Source: Pelagibius marinus (GTDB lineage Bacteria > Pseudomonadota > Alphaproteobacteria > Kiloniellales > Kiloniellaceae). Taken from it: a stretch of DNA of 64,000 bases. The first letter of the stretch is position 1, and each line of letters opens with the position of its first letter. Under the pieces are notes generated by a model. It was given only the letters and a program-made list of their open reading frames with translations. It did no database searches and had not been told where the DNA came from. The stretch covers positions 1 to 64,000 of the forward strand of contig NZ_JACSDK010000014.1 of NCBI RefSeq assembly GCF_014925385.1. The letters run 5' to 3'. Positions 7,081-16,714 of this stretch are shown one piece after another. The position numbers were made by a program, and so were the translations under genes.

Positions 7081-8091
7081 ATGAAAACAGGCAGCGTTCT
7101 CATTACCGGCGGGGCGGGCTACATCGGGAGCCACGCGGTGTTGGCGTGCCGGGAGGCAGGCCATTCGATTGTGGTTCTCGACAATCTTTCCAAGGGTAAC
7201 CGGGAGGTGTTGCCGAACGACGTCCCCTTCTACCAGGGGGACGCCGGTGACCCGACGATAATAGCTCGGATTATCAAAGGTCATTCCGTAACGGCGGTGA
7301 TGCATTTTGCCGGCGAAATAGTGGTGCCCGAATCTGTGGAAGCGCCGCTCTCCTACTACCTGAGCAATACATGCAAGAGTCGCGCTCTGCTGCAATCGTG
7401 CGTCGACCATGGAATCACCTCCTTCGTCTTCTCCTCGACTGCCGCGGTCTACGGGGAGCCGGACGTGAACCCGGTGGGGGAGGGGGCCCCAACCCGCCCG
7501 GAAAATCCCTATGGCAGATCAAAGTTGATGGTGGAGTGGATGCTGCGGGATGCTGCGCGCGCGCATGGTTTACGGTACGTGATCCTGCGCTACTTCAACG
7601 TGGCCGGAGCGGACTGCGCCGGTCGTGCCGGCCAGTCGGCGCCCGGCGCCACCCATCTAATCAAAGTGGCTTGCGAGGTGGCGGTAGGAAAGCGGCCGGA
7701 GATGGAGATCTTCGGCACTGACTATGATACCCGCGACGGCACCTGCGTGCGCGACTTCGTCCACGTCAGCGACCTAGCGAATGCGCACGTGCTCGCTCTA
7801 GAGCATCTGTGGCGCGGGGGCGAGAACCTCACACTGAACTGCGCATACGGGCATGGACACTCCGTGCGCGAGGTTCTCGACGCGATCCAGCACATAGCCG
7901 GAAGACCTCTTGCGATCCGCAATGCGCCGAGACGGGCGGGCGATGTGGGTAGCTTGATCGCCGAGGCATCGCGCCTGCGCGACGTTCTCGGCTGGGTTCC
8001 CGAGTACGACAGCCTCGACGTTATTCTGCGGACGGCGCTTCACTGGGAGCAGCGGGTGACTGCCTGGAAGGTGAAAGGGGACGCGACGTAG
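7081..8091 (+). CDS. galE: UDP-glucose 4-epimerase
   Basis: 336 residues of an extended short-chain dehydrogenase. SVLITGGAGYIGSHAVL carries the NAD-binding GxxGxxG, FSSTAAVYG holds the catalytic Ser/Thr, and NPYGRSK gives the YxxxK pair. The middle and C-terminus (GDGTCVRDFVHVSDLA, ENLTLNCAYGHGHSVREV) match GalE closely. It interconverts UDP-glucose and UDP-galactose in the cytoplasm, supplying a hexose donor for the EPS. It is the first plus-strand gene of the core cluster, divergent from the export operon across about 300 bases. Confidence 0.94.
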   Translation: MKTGSVLITGGAGYIGSHAVLACREAGHSIVVLDNLSKGNREVLPNDVPFYQGDAGDPTIIARIIKGHSVTAVMHFAGEIVVPESVEAPLSYYLSNTCKSRALLQSCVDHGITSFVFSSTAAVYGEPDVNPVGEGAPTRPENPYGRSKLMVEWMLRDAARAHGLRYVILRYFNVAGADCAGRAGQSAPGATHLIKVACEVAVGKRPEMEIFGTDYDTRDGTCVRDFVHVSDLANAHVLALEHLWRGGENLTLNCAYGHGHSVREVLDAIQHIAGRPLAIRNAPRRAGDVGSLIAEASRLRDVLGWVPEYDSLDVILRTALHWEQRVTAWKVKGDAT

Positions 8092-8266
8092 CCCAGCCCC
8101 TACTGAACCGTAGTCTTGCCTAACCTGTCCTGTAAGATGTTCCGTGAAGTCGGCCCTAGGGAGGTGGCCGGATTCTTATGATATTTCGATAAGGTGCGGC
8201 CCACGGTGGGTTTGGTTGTGGTGCTGCCGCCAGACATATCTGTAGACGCCATCTCGGCGAGGGCCG

Positions 8267-9658
8267 ATGTTCCTCAGGCTGCCGCAAAAATACATTACAC
8301 AACCGTTCATCTTCCTGATGATCGGTGAAGCGGCCGCGTTCTGCTCGGCATTTTATCTGGCCGCACTCCTTCAGAAAGGGGGGCTGGCCGGGCTGGGTGG
8401 CCTGCCTCGCTACCACCTTTGGGACGCGGTGACTTTTACATTGGCATGCACCGGGTCCCTGTTCGCAATGGGGCTCTATCATGCGCGCAACTCGACCCGT
8501 TTTCGCGACGTTTTCATTCGCACCATCCTCGGATTTGGCCTCGCATTCCTGGTGCTGTCGGTCGTGTTCTACCTCTGGCCGTCGCTCGCCGTCTGGCGAG
8601 GCCTCATCTTCATTGGCCTGCTCCTCTCGCTGATGGCGGCATTTCTGCTGCGTTACGCCTTTCTATGCCTGGTGGATACGAACCTTATTGCCAGACGCGT
8701 CCTGGTTCTGGGTACCGGCGAGCTGGCCGCAGAGATCGAAGAATTAGAGAATTCCGCCGAGAGCTGCGGATTGAAATGCGTCGGCTTTCTCGACATCGAG
8801 GGCAACCACGTCAAGGTGTCGGCGTCGCGCGTCGTCAAACCCTTCAAGCCGCTTCCGCAGCTTTGTCTGGAGCGGCGGGTGAGCGAGATCGTGGTTGCGG
8901 TCGAGGAGAGACGGGGGATGACACCAATCGACGAGCTGATGGACTGCAAGCTGTCGGGCATACCGATTTATGATTTTCTGACGTTCATGGAGCGCGAGAC
9001 GGGGCGCTGCGATCTGAATACGCTGCGGCCCAGCTGGTTTGTTTTCGCCGAGGGCTTCAGTGGAGGGAGCGTGCAGAGAAGCGTTAAGCGTATACTCGAT
9101 GTCTTGCTGAGTGTCGCTCTGCTGATCGTGACACTGCCGCTTGCCGGCGCCACCGCTCTGGCAATCCGCGTGGAGAGCCCCGGCCCGGTGTTCTATCGGC
9201 AGACTAGGGTCGGGCTGAATAACAAACTCTTCGAAATCATCAAGTTTCGCAGCATGGCCGTTGATGCGGAGCCGGACGGCAATGCGGTCTGGGCGGCGCA
9301 GAATGACCCCAGGATCACCGACGTCGGGCGCCTCATACGCAAATTCCGCATCGACGAGCTGCCGCAAATCATAAATGTGATCAAGGGAGAGATGAGTTTT
9401 GTGGGTCCGCGCCCGGAGCGCCCCGAGTTTGTCGCCCAACTGGAGCAGCACATCCGGTACTACAGAGAGCGCCACCGTGTGAAACCGGGTATAACCGGCT
9501 GGGCGCAGCTGCATTACATCTACAGTGATTCGGTCGAGGGTGGCTTGGCCAAGTTGCAGTACGATCTCTATTACCTGCGGAACTACAGCCTGCTTCTGGA
9601 TCTTTTCATCGTCATCCAGACAGTACGTGTCATTCTCTGGCCCGCCGGGGCGCGGTAG
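8267..9658 (+). CDS. Initiating undecaprenyl-phosphate sugar phosphotransferase (XrtA-associated, EpsB-like)
   Basis: 463 residues. About four transmembrane helices fill the first 130 residues, followed by a Rossmann-like CoA-binding domain (RRVLVLGTGELAAEIEEL, near 145) and a further transmembrane span near 275. The C-terminal bacterial sugar transferase domain has KFRSMAVDAE, DELPQIINVIKGEMSFVGPRP and PGITGWAQLHY. This architecture transfers a sugar-1-phosphate to the polyprenyl carrier and so starts EPS repeat assembly at the inner membrane. The ATG at 8267 has a GAGGG site just upstream. A TTATGATA element lies at 8176-8183 in the 175-base region before it. Confidence 0.92.
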   Translation: MFLRLPQKYITQPFIFLMIGEAAAFCSAFYLAALLQKGGLAGLGGLPRYHLWDAVTFTLACTGSLFAMGLYHARNSTRFRDVFIRTILGFGLAFLVLSVVFYLWPSLAVWRGLIFIGLLLSLMAAFLLRYAFLCLVDTNLIARRVLVLGTGELAAEIEELENSAESCGLKCVGFLDIEGNHVKVSASRVVKPFKPLPQLCLERRVSEIVVAVEERRGMTPIDELMDCKLSGIPIYDFLTFMERETGRCDLNTLRPSWFVFAEGFSGGSVQRSVKRILDVLLSVALLIVTLPLAGATALAIRVESPGPVFYRQTRVGLNNKLFEIIKFRSMAVDAEPDGNAVWAAQNDPRITDVGRLIRKFRIDELPQIINVIKGEMSFVGPRPERPEFVAQLEQHIRYYRERHRVKPGITGWAQLHYIYSDSVEGGLAKLQYDLYYLRNYSLLLDLFIVIQTVRVILWPAGAR

Positions 9659-9664
9659 GTTCGC

Positions 9665-10825
9665 TTGACTGCGGTACCGGCCGGCAGCGTCGCCATCTCG
9701 CCTGATCGCCGCCAGGCGAATGCGCGACATCTTCTGCATGTCTTTGCAAGCTTTGGACATGGCGGGGTGCCGATCCGCATGTGTGATGTCATCAACGGCC
9801 TGACCGGCAGCTTCCGCCACACTGTAGTAGCGCTCGATGGCTGTTTTGCCGCTGCCGAGAGGCTGGCGTCGCATGCCGTTGTAGATCTCCGGCCCCTCAC
9901 CCTGCCGAGGTACAATCTGCTGCGTGGCATGGCGTCGGTGCGGACTTTGGTGCGCGAGGCGGAGCCGGACCTGCTGTTGACTTACAATTGGGGCGCCATC
10001 GAGGTTGCGCTGGCAAACCGCCTGTTCGGCGTTTGCGATCATATCCATTTCGAAAGTGGGTTTGGTGTCGAGGAGGGAAATGGTCAGTTGTGGCGGCGCA
10101 ACCTTTTTCGCCGTGTTGCGCTAGGCCGCGTCCGGAAGCTGGTGGTTCCTTCCGCCACGCTGATGGAGATTGCCGCTTCGGCCTGGTCGGTGCCGCCGTC
10201 CAAGCTGATTCGCATTCCGAACGGGGTCGATCATCTCAGGTATAGTGGTGAGGCGGGCGTACGTAGGCCCTTGGCGGCCGTCGGCGCCGGTCCTGAGACC
10301 GTCGTTATCGGTACCGTTGCACCCCTGCGGCCGGAAAAGAACCTGGGCCGGCTCTTGCGGGCCTTTGCGCGCTTGCCTGGAAGCCCCTACTGCAGGCTGG
10401 TGATTGCAGGCGACGGCGCGGAGCGTGAGGCGCTGGGCCGCGCGGCCGAGCGGCTGGGAATCGCCCGGCGCACGACTTTTCTCGGACATGTGGAGGATGT
10501 TCCCGCGGTACTGCGCGGCCTGGATGTTTTCGCCCTTTCGTCGGACACGGAGCAGATGCCCAATAGCCTTCTGCAAGCGATGGCGGCAGCCCGGCCGATC
10601 GCCGCAGTGGATGTCGGCGACGTGCGCCGCATCGTGGCGCCCGAGAACCGGCCCTTGGTTGTCCCACGCGACGATGAAGAGGCGCTTGCCGGCGCGCTCG
10701 CGGCTCTCGCTTGCGATGCGCGACGCCGGCAGGCGCTCGGCTACCGGAATCAGGAACGCGCCAAGGTGGCATACAGCCTCGATGCCATGGTCGTAGCCTA
10801 TGATGCCCTCCTGGGCGCAGCGTGA
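9665..10825 (+). CDS. GT4 glycosyltransferase, XrtA/EpsH-associated type
   Basis: 386 residues of GT-B fold from a TTG start 6 bases after the preceding stop. The N-terminal domain shows HVFASFGHGGVPIRMCDV, the glycine-rich acceptor loop of this family. The donor domain contains GTVAPLRPEKNLGRLLRAFARL and ends in the nucleotide-sugar site EQMPNSLLQAMAAARPI. The second Glu of the usual E-x7-E motif is Gln here, which may matter for donor binding. It probably adds the second sugar to the lipid-linked primer. It is translationally close to both neighbours, so it belongs to the core operon starting at 8267. Confidence 0.87.
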   Translation: MTAVPAGSVAISPDRRQANARHLLHVFASFGHGGVPIRMCDVINGLTGSFRHTVVALDGCFAAAERLASHAVVDLRPLTLPRYNLLRGMASVRTLVREAEPDLLLTYNWGAIEVALANRLFGVCDHIHFESGFGVEEGNGQLWRRNLFRRVALGRVRKLVVPSATLMEIAASAWSVPPSKLIRIPNGVDHLRYSGEAGVRRPLAAVGAGPETVVIGTVAPLRPEKNLGRLLRAFARLPGSPYCRLVIAGDGAEREALGRAAERLGIARRTTFLGHVEDVPAVLRGLDVFALSSDTEQMPNSLLQAMAAARPIAAVDVGDVRRIVAPENRPLVVPRDDEEALAGALAALACDARRRQALGYRNQERAKVAYSLDAMVVAYDALLGAA

Positions 10826-10834
10826 GGCAAGGCG

Positions 10835-12046
10835 GTGACGAGCCCGAGCGGCGGCGGCAACCTGCGCATCCTGACTTTCACGACTCTCTACCCGAACACG
10901 GAGAGGCCGCAGTACAGCGTCTTTGTGGAAAACCGTCTGCGGCAGCTTGTCGCTTCCGGCGAAGTATCGGCACGAGTGCTGGCGCCCGTGCCATACTTTC
11001 CCTTCCGCTCGCGTCGCTTCGGCACCTACGCGTCCTTTGCCAGGACACCACTGCATGAAGCCCGATTTGGCTTAGAGATCGACCATCCGCGCTATCTGGC
11101 CATTCCGAAGGTCGGAATGAGCATGGCGCCCTACCTGCTTTATGATTGCGCGCGTCGCGCCTTGGGGCGCCTACAGAAAGAAGGGAGACGCTTCGACCTG
11201 ATCGATGCCCACTATCTCTATCCCGACGGTGTCGCCGCGGTTATGCTGGGCCGGACTGCAGGGTTGCCGGTGACGGTGACCGCGCGTGGGACCGACGTGA
11301 ACCTGCTGCCGGACTTCTTTCTGCCCCGGCGCCTCATTCGGCAAGCCGCCCGGCGCGCAGACGGGGTGATTGCCGTAAGCAGCGCACTGGCGGAACGCCT
11401 CGCAAGGCTGGGTGTGGACCGATCACGCATCACGGTCCTGCGCAACGGCATCGACCCCACCGTCTTTCGCCCGAGGACGCCGTACAGGCGGGCCGGACAG
11501 CCACCGCCCCGGCCGCTTGTCGTCTCGGTCGGGAACCTGGTGCCGTTGAAGGGGCACGACTTGGCCATCTCGGCGCTCGCGGAGATCCCCGGGCTGACGC
11601 TCTGGATCGTTGGCACCGGCCCCGAGCGGGGGCGGCTGGAGCTGCTGGCGCGGGATCTGACTGTCGCCGACCGCGTCAGCTTCCTGGGCAGCGTGCCCCA
11701 CAAGCGCATGCCGGAAGTCTACAGTGCCGCCGACCTGCTGCTGTTGGCCTCGGAGCGCGAGGGCTGGCCCAATGTGCTGCTGGAGGCGATGGCTTGCGGT
11801 ACCCGCGTGGTGACAACCAGGGTTTCCGATGTGGCCGAGATCGTTAATTCGCCGATAGCCGGCATCTGCCTCTCCGAGCGGCGTGCGGACTGCCTTGCCC
11901 GAGCGATCCGTCGGCTTCTGGCCGCGCCGGTACCTTGCGCGCAGACGCGTGCACACGCGCTGAATTTCACCTGGGATGCCACAACGGCGGGTCAGATCGC
12001 GCTGTTCAGAGAGATACTTAACCGGCGCCACTCAGATGGTTGTTAG
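10835..12046 (+). CDS. GT4 glycosyltransferase
   Basis: 403 residues with a GTG start. The N-terminus RILTFTTLYPNTERPQYSVFVENR is typical of a GT4 subfamily found in EPS loci. VTARGTDVNLLP and VSSALAERLARLGVDRSRITVLRNGID mark the inter-domain region. The donor site EREGWPNVLLEAMACGTRVV keeps both Glu of the E-x7-E motif. It transfers a sugar from a nucleotide donor to the growing lipid-linked EPS repeat in the cytoplasm; the sugar cannot be told from sequence. It lies 9 bases after the preceding glycosyltransferase. Confidence 0.88.
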   Translation: MTSPSGGGNLRILTFTTLYPNTERPQYSVFVENRLRQLVASGEVSARVLAPVPYFPFRSRRFGTYASFARTPLHEARFGLEIDHPRYLAIPKVGMSMAPYLLYDCARRALGRLQKEGRRFDLIDAHYLYPDGVAAVMLGRTAGLPVTVTARGTDVNLLPDFFLPRRLIRQAARRADGVIAVSSALAERLARLGVDRSRITVLRNGIDPTVFRPRTPYRRAGQPPPRPLVVSVGNLVPLKGHDLAISALAEIPGLTLWIVGTGPERGRLELLARDLTVADRVSFLGSVPHKRMPEVYSAADLLLLASEREGWPNVLLEAMACGTRVVTTRVSDVAEIVNSPIAGICLSERRADCLARAIRRLLAAPVPCAQTRAHALNFTWDATTAGQIALFREILNRRHSDGC

Positions 12047-12195
12047 ACGCCGGGATCGCACTCGTCTTACACTATCGGCAACGAGGCCACGGCGGATCTC
12101 GGCTCGTCAAATGATAATGCTTCAGGCGCTATCATATCAAAAGTCGACAGTAGATTGATAGGTGTCGGAAGCGAAAGCGATCGGAGCGAGACGGG

Positions 12196-13854
12196 GTGAT
12201 AGAGTTCTACAAGCTCTTCTTTCATTACCTCAATGCGCTGTGGAAGCGCCGGTATGTCGCGCTGCTCACTACCTGGGTAATAGCCATCGCCGGGTGGATG
12301 GTCGTCGCCTCCCTGCCTAGCATCTACCAGTCCTCAAGCCGCATCTATGTCGACACCTCCAGCGTGCTGCAGCCTTTGCTGCGCGGCATTGCCGTACAGA
12401 TCGACCTGCGCACGCAGGTGCAGCTAATAAAGCAGACGCTGCTCAGCCGGCCCAATCTCATCAAGGTAGCGCACGAGACAGACTATGATCTGTCGGTCAG
12501 CAGCGACGCCCAAATGCAGGCCGTCATTAACAAGTTGGTACGGGACACCTCCATTTCCTCCGATCGCCAGAACATCTTCACGATTTCGTTCCGGGACAGC
12601 GACCGGCATCGTGCCCACAAAGTCGTCGAAGCGCTTCTGGCTCTGTTCGTGGAGAGCAATCTCGGGCAAAGCCGGCAGGACCTGGATACTGCAGAGGAAT
12701 TCATCGATCGTCAGATCGCCGACTACGAGGCCCGGCTGGTCGAGGCGGAGAATCGACTCACCCGCTTCAAGCAGGAGAATATTGACGTCGTCCTCGGGGA
12801 AGGCAGCTACCTCTCGCGCGCAAGGGCGGCTAACGACCTAAAGCAACAGTATGAACAGTCGCTGGAGGTAGCCATTGCGCAGCGCAACCACCTGCGCAGT
12901 GAACTGAAGAGCATTCCCGAAACATTGCCCTCCGAACTACTTAATACTGGCCCACCGGATGATACGGAGCGCCGAATTGTGGCGATCGAGGCCCAGTTGC
13001 GCGAACTGCGCTCTCGCTATACGGAGAAGCATCCTGACGTGGTATCGCTGCGCCGGCAACTGGCTGCACTACTCGTAAAGCAGGAAGAGACACAGAATGC
13101 GCTTGCAGAGGCGGCGAAGCGCGACGACGGCGGCGGCGTTGCCGAAACGGTGGCTTTTGGAACACCCAACCCCGTATACGGCCAGATACAGTTGCGGCTG
13201 ATCGAGATTGAGACGCAGGTGGAAGACCTCAGACGGCGTGCCGCCTCGGCGCGCAAGGAGGCAGATGCGCTGGCCACCAAGGCGGAGGACGTTCCCCAGG
13301 TAGAGGCGGAATACCAAAGATTGAATCGGGATTACGGAATCGTCAAGGCGCGTTTCGACGAGTTGCTGTCCAGGCGTGAATCGGCCCGAATGTCGCGCAG
13401 CCGCGATGCCATAGGCCAGCAGGTGCAGTATCGTCTGATTGACCCGCCTGTCGTGGCCTCCAAACCGATCGGCCCGAACCGACCGCTATACCTCAGCGCT
13501 GTTCTGGCAGTCGCTCTTTGCGCGGGATTGGGGGTGGCGCTTGTTCTGGCGCTCCTGGACACAAGCTTCGAGTCGGCTGCGGAGCTTCGCGACTTTACCG
13601 GCCTGCGGGTTCTGGGCGCCATCTCAGACACCAAGCGGCCTGTCGTGACAGTGGGGTCCAGCGCGGCCATCCTCCTTTCGGGTGTTGCCGCTCTCGTCGG
13701 AACGTTCGGCATCCTGCTTGTCATCGAGCAGCAGTACGGCTTGAGCACGATCGTCGCCGGCAAACCGGGAGTCGACACGATCGAGAGCGGAACGAGCTTC
13801 GTGATTAATAAGTTCAGGGATATCTCCGATTTGCTGGCAGCCCATCTGAATTGA
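12196..13854 (+). CDS. XrtA-type polysaccharide chain-length determinant (Wzz/BcsE-like co-polymerase)
   Basis: 552 residues. A first transmembrane helix near residues 20-40 is followed by a periplasmic Wzz domain with YVDTSSVLQPLLRG, a long coiled-coil region (about 165-400) and IDPPVVASKPIGPNR just before a second membrane span near 440; another hydrophobic stretch follows near 495. No kinase domain is attached: the kinase is the next gene, the split arrangement normal for XrtA loci. The protein should set chain length and bridge polymerisation to the outer-membrane exporter encoded at 5868. The GTG start follows a 149-base gap that contains AATGATAAT and TATCATA elements. Confidence 0.92.
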   Translation: MIEFYKLFFHYLNALWKRRYVALLTTWVIAIAGWMVVASLPSIYQSSSRIYVDTSSVLQPLLRGIAVQIDLRTQVQLIKQTLLSRPNLIKVAHETDYDLSVSSDAQMQAVINKLVRDTSISSDRQNIFTISFRDSDRHRAHKVVEALLALFVESNLGQSRQDLDTAEEFIDRQIADYEARLVEAENRLTRFKQENIDVVLGEGSYLSRARAANDLKQQYEQSLEVAIAQRNHLRSELKSIPETLPSELLNTGPPDDTERRIVAIEAQLRELRSRYTEKHPDVVSLRRQLAALLVKQEETQNALAEAAKRDDGGGVAETVAFGTPNPVYGQIQLRLIEIETQVEDLRRRAASARKEADALATKAEDVPQVEAEYQRLNRDYGIVKARFDELLSRRESARMSRSRDAIGQQVQYRLIDPPVVASKPIGPNRPLYLSAVLAVALCAGLGVALVLALLDTSFESAAELRDFTGLRVLGAISDTKRPVVTVGSSAAILLSGVAALVGTFGILLVIEQQYGLSTIVAGKPGVDTIESGTSFVINKFRDISDLLAAHLN

Positions 13855-13870
13855 TAGGGAGCAAGGTGAC

Positions 13871-14863
13871 GTGGCGGACGAGACTCGGGGAAGCAATGGC
13901 AAGCGCGATCTGGAAGCGCGGTCGGCCTCACTCATCGAGCGGGCGGCCGCGAAGCTGGCCGCCGAGGGCGCCAGTGGTCAACGCAAGAAGGCGGCGCCGG
14001 GCGCCGACCTCTCACCAAAAGCGGCCCTGCAGATTGACGACGCTGCAAAGAAGCAGGCAGCGGAGGGAGAGCAGGGGCGCCGCCGGCGTCGGTCGAAGTT
14101 GGTCACGATCGCCACAGAAGGCCTCGCCAAGCGCGGGATTTTGACGCCGGGCGTCGAGCGAAGCCGCACTGTGGAGGAGTTCAGACTTATCAAACGCTTG
14201 GTGTTGAGCCAGCGCTGGGAGATTCAAGGGAGGCCTGGCAACACCATCATAGTCACCAGCGCCCTGCCGACCGAGGGAAAGACGACAACGGCTATCAATC
14301 TGGCAATGTCGATTACCGCCGAGGAGGATCTGCGCGCGGTCCTGGTCGATGCGGACTTCATCAAACCGGACGCCCTGCGCCAGCTCGGCATAAGTGCCAG
14401 GAAGGGACTCGTCGACGTACTGCGGGACCCCAGTATGGACATTGGTGAGGTAATGCTGAGAACGAACATAGAAAAACTGTCGCTCATTCCCGCCGGCCAA
14501 CTGGATAACCGCTGCACGGAACTTCTGGCCAGCGCCCGTATGGACGCCATCATCAAGGAACTTTCCAACCGCTATGAAGATCGGATTCTGATTTTCGACT
14601 CCCCGCCGATCTTGGCGACAACCGAATCAGTGGTGCTGACCGCCCACATGGGCCAGGTGGTCTTCGTCGTTCAGGCCGGCCGTACCAAGAGGGAATCGGT
14701 GAGCAGTGCGCTGGAGTTGATTGGCGAGCGTCCAAACCTCGGTCTCATCCTCAATCGCACTACGGGTGGCTTCGGCAAAACGGGCTTCGGCTCCTACTAT
14801 GACGCCTACTACTACTACGGCTATGGCGCTAAGAAGGAGCTGGACGGTCAATCCGCAGCGTAA
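13871..14863 (+). CDS. XrtA-associated tyrosine autokinase (BY-kinase)
   Basis: 330 residues. A basic, alanine-rich N-terminus (about 1-95) precedes a BY-kinase domain: SALPTEGKTTTAINL is Walker A, VLVDADF Walker A' and ILIFDSPP Walker B. The tail carries a tyrosine cluster (SYYDAYYYYGYGAKK), the autophosphorylation site by which such kinases cycle oligomer state with the Wzz partner. It acts at the inner membrane with the chain-length protein encoded 16 bases upstream. The GTG start has AAGGTGAC directly in front. Confidence 0.93.
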   Translation: MADETRGSNGKRDLEARSASLIERAAAKLAAEGASGQRKKAAPGADLSPKAALQIDDAAKKQAAEGEQGRRRRRSKLVTIATEGLAKRGILTPGVERSRTVEEFRLIKRLVLSQRWEIQGRPGNTIIVTSALPTEGKTTTAINLAMSITAEEDLRAVLVDADFIKPDALRQLGISARKGLVDVLRDPSMDIGEVMLRTNIEKLSLIPAGQLDNRCTELLASARMDAIIKELSNRYEDRILIFDSPPILATTESVVLTAHMGQVVFVVQAGRTKRESVSSALELIGERPNLGLILNRTTGGFGKTGFGSYYDAYYYYGYGAKKELDGQSAA

Positions 14864-14930
14864 ATGGCGGTGCCAGGCGGGCTGCTGGGCGGAACTCGGA
14901 ACCGCCGTATCTATTCCTGATGGACGGGCC

Positions 14931-15836
14931 ATGAGGCGACCGAACTTCTTCATTGTGGGAGCCGCCAAGTCGGGCACCACTTCAATGCAGATGTACCTGG
15001 GGCAGCATCCCGAAATTGCGATGCCCCAGAAAAGAGAGCCGATTTTCTTTGGGCGCGATTTGACTTCCCACACGAAGAGGACCGTGGCCATCGAGGACTA
15101 TCTCGGGATCTTTTCCGGGTGCGGCCCGGAGAAGATCGTGGGCGAGAAGACCGTATGGTATCTCTATTCCAAGACCGCTGCCGACGAGATCAGCGAGTTT
15201 GACAGAAACGCTAAGATTCTGATCATGCTAAGAAATCCGGTCGAAATGGTGCATTCTCTGCATCGCCAATTTCTCTCGACCGGGAACGAGGACACCCGGT
15301 CGTTCGACAAGGCGCTTGGCCTGGAGGAGGAGCGGGCCGCCGGCAGAGGCGTGCCGAGGGCCGCGCATTTCCCTGAGGGCCTTCTGTACAGCCAGGTCCC
15401 ACTCTATTGCGATCAGGTCGCGCGCTACTTTCGGGCATTCGGCAAGGAGCAGGTCCAGGTCATTATCTTCGACGAGTTTTCGAGCAACACCGCGGAAGCC
15501 TATTTCAGGACGCTTGCCTTCCTGGGAGTCCGTGAGACTTATGTGCCACGGTTCGTGACATACAACAAGAAGAGGAAGCCGCGCCTGAAGGGGCTGGACC
15601 GTATCGGTAAGAGCCCGTCGTCTCCGCTCAGGCTACTGCCGGCCTCGCTTCGGTGGCGGCTCCATCAGATCAATCGAGTCGAAGAGAAGGCGCCACCGAT
15701 GTCGCCAATAACGCGGGCGAGTTTGCAGCAGCTGTTTCGCCCCGATGTCGAGCGCCTCAGTGAACTGCTGGACCGCGATCTTACGCATTGGTGTCGACAG
15801 GATGTGTCCGGGCAGAGCGCGGCTACGACCTCGTAG
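14931..15836 (+). CDS. Sulfotransferase (1 of 6)
   Basis: 301 residues. FFIVGAAKSGTTSMQMYL is the 5'-phosphosulfate loop that binds PAPS, and MLRNPVEMVHSLHRQFL is the 3'-phosphate motif; FFGRD and GEKTVWYLY fit the carbohydrate (heparan-type) sulfotransferase family. It would transfer sulfate from PAPS to a hydroxyl or amine of the EPS repeat in the cytoplasm. ATG at 14931 places the PAPS loop at the usual distance from the N-terminus; an open frame extends further upstream but overlaps the kinase gene. It closes the core plus-strand cluster with the methyltransferase that follows. Confidence 0.88.
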   Translation: MRRPNFFIVGAAKSGTTSMQMYLGQHPEIAMPQKREPIFFGRDLTSHTKRTVAIEDYLGIFSGCGPEKIVGEKTVWYLYSKTAADEISEFDRNAKILIMLRNPVEMVHSLHRQFLSTGNEDTRSFDKALGLEEERAAGRGVPRAAHFPEGLLYSQVPLYCDQVARYFRAFGKEQVQVIIFDEFSSNTAEAYFRTLAFLGVRETYVPRFVTYNKKRKPRLKGLDRIGKSPSSPLRLLPASLRWRLHQINRVEEKAPPMSPITRASLQQLFRPDVERLSELLDRDLTHWCRQDVSGQSAATTS

Positions 15837-15895
15837 AAGGAACGCTAAAACGGCAAGGCGCGCGGCGAGTCGAACACGCAGGGAGGGTCTAGCCG

Positions 15896-16708
15896 GTGCA
15901 AACTTATTTTCTTGCCGCGATCGTGGTTCTGCTGGGCCTGTCGATCAGCCTGAATCTCTACCTGCTCCGAAAGGTCCAGTGGGTATTTCGCATGGCCGAT
16001 CGTCTGAAGCACACGGTGGATCGCCGCTTTCGCCAACAGATGCGCCAAATCCAGTGCCTGCAAGCGCTGCAGCAAGATCTCTCCTTTGCCAGGAGCCTGC
16101 CGCCGGCTGGGGGCAAGGCGGCCAGCCCGGATTTTCTGAAGCTGCTGGCAGATCACATCTTGCGGGAAAAGCCGGAAGTCGTCGTCGAGTGCGGCAGCGG
16201 GCTGTCTACCATAGTCATATCGCGTTGCCTGCAGCTGAACGGTAAGGGGCATCTCTTCAGCCTGGAGCATATGGAGGAGTTTGCCGAACAGACGCGCAAA
16301 GAGCTGGATCGGCAGGGCCTGAGCCAGTGGGGAAGCGTGCTGGATGCACCGCTGGAGCCCTGCCAGGTCGATGGCCGAGCCTTCAACTGGTACAGGTCGC
16401 ACGAGCTTCCGGACCTGGTGATCGATCTCGTTATTGTCGACGGCCCGCCGGCGCGGACGGGCACCAGTCCGCGCTATCCAGCCGGGCCGGTGCTGTTTCC
16501 CCGATTGTCTTTCCGTGGGGCGGTCTTCATCGATGATGCGGGCAGACCGGAAGAACTGGCAGTCATTGCCGAGTGGCGCCGGAATTTCCCCAGCCTGAAC
16601 TTTCGCACCGACCTGGACGAGTTCGAGAAGGGCGTCTGTACCGTCAGAATTGCCGACTCTTCCGGAAGCCAAACCGCTGCGCGGGCGGCGGCAGGTGCCG
16701 GCAGCTGA
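15896..16708 (+). CDS. Membrane-anchored class I SAM methyltransferase-like protein
   Basis: 270 residues. An N-terminal transmembrane helix (AAIVVLLGLSISLNLYLL) and a basic linker precede a Rossmann domain with VVVECGSGLSTIVISR as the SAM-binding motif I, FSLEHMEEF as motif II and LVIDLVIVDGPPAR as motif IV. It probably O-methylates a sugar or modifies an EPS-linked substrate at the inner membrane. The GTG start has GGGAGGG 8 bases upstream. It converges on the glycosyltransferase gene that ends at 16715. Confidence 0.75.
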   Translation: MQTYFLAAIVVLLGLSISLNLYLLRKVQWVFRMADRLKHTVDRRFRQQMRQIQCLQALQQDLSFARSLPPAGGKAASPDFLKLLADHILREKPEVVVECGSGLSTIVISRCLQLNGKGHLFSLEHMEEFAEQTRKELDRQGLSQWGSVLDAPLEPCQVDGRAFNWYRSHELPDLVIDLVIVDGPPARTGTSPRYPAGPVLFPRLSFRGAVFIDDAGRPEELAVIAEWRRNFPSLNFRTDLDEFEKGVCTVRIADSSGSQTAARAAAGAGS

Positions 16709-16714
16709 CCGGCG

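Noticed and set aside
8744-10048. Minus-strand open frame of 434 codons
   Set aside because: Antisense to the phosphoglycosyltransferase and the next glycosyltransferase; no recognisable domain.
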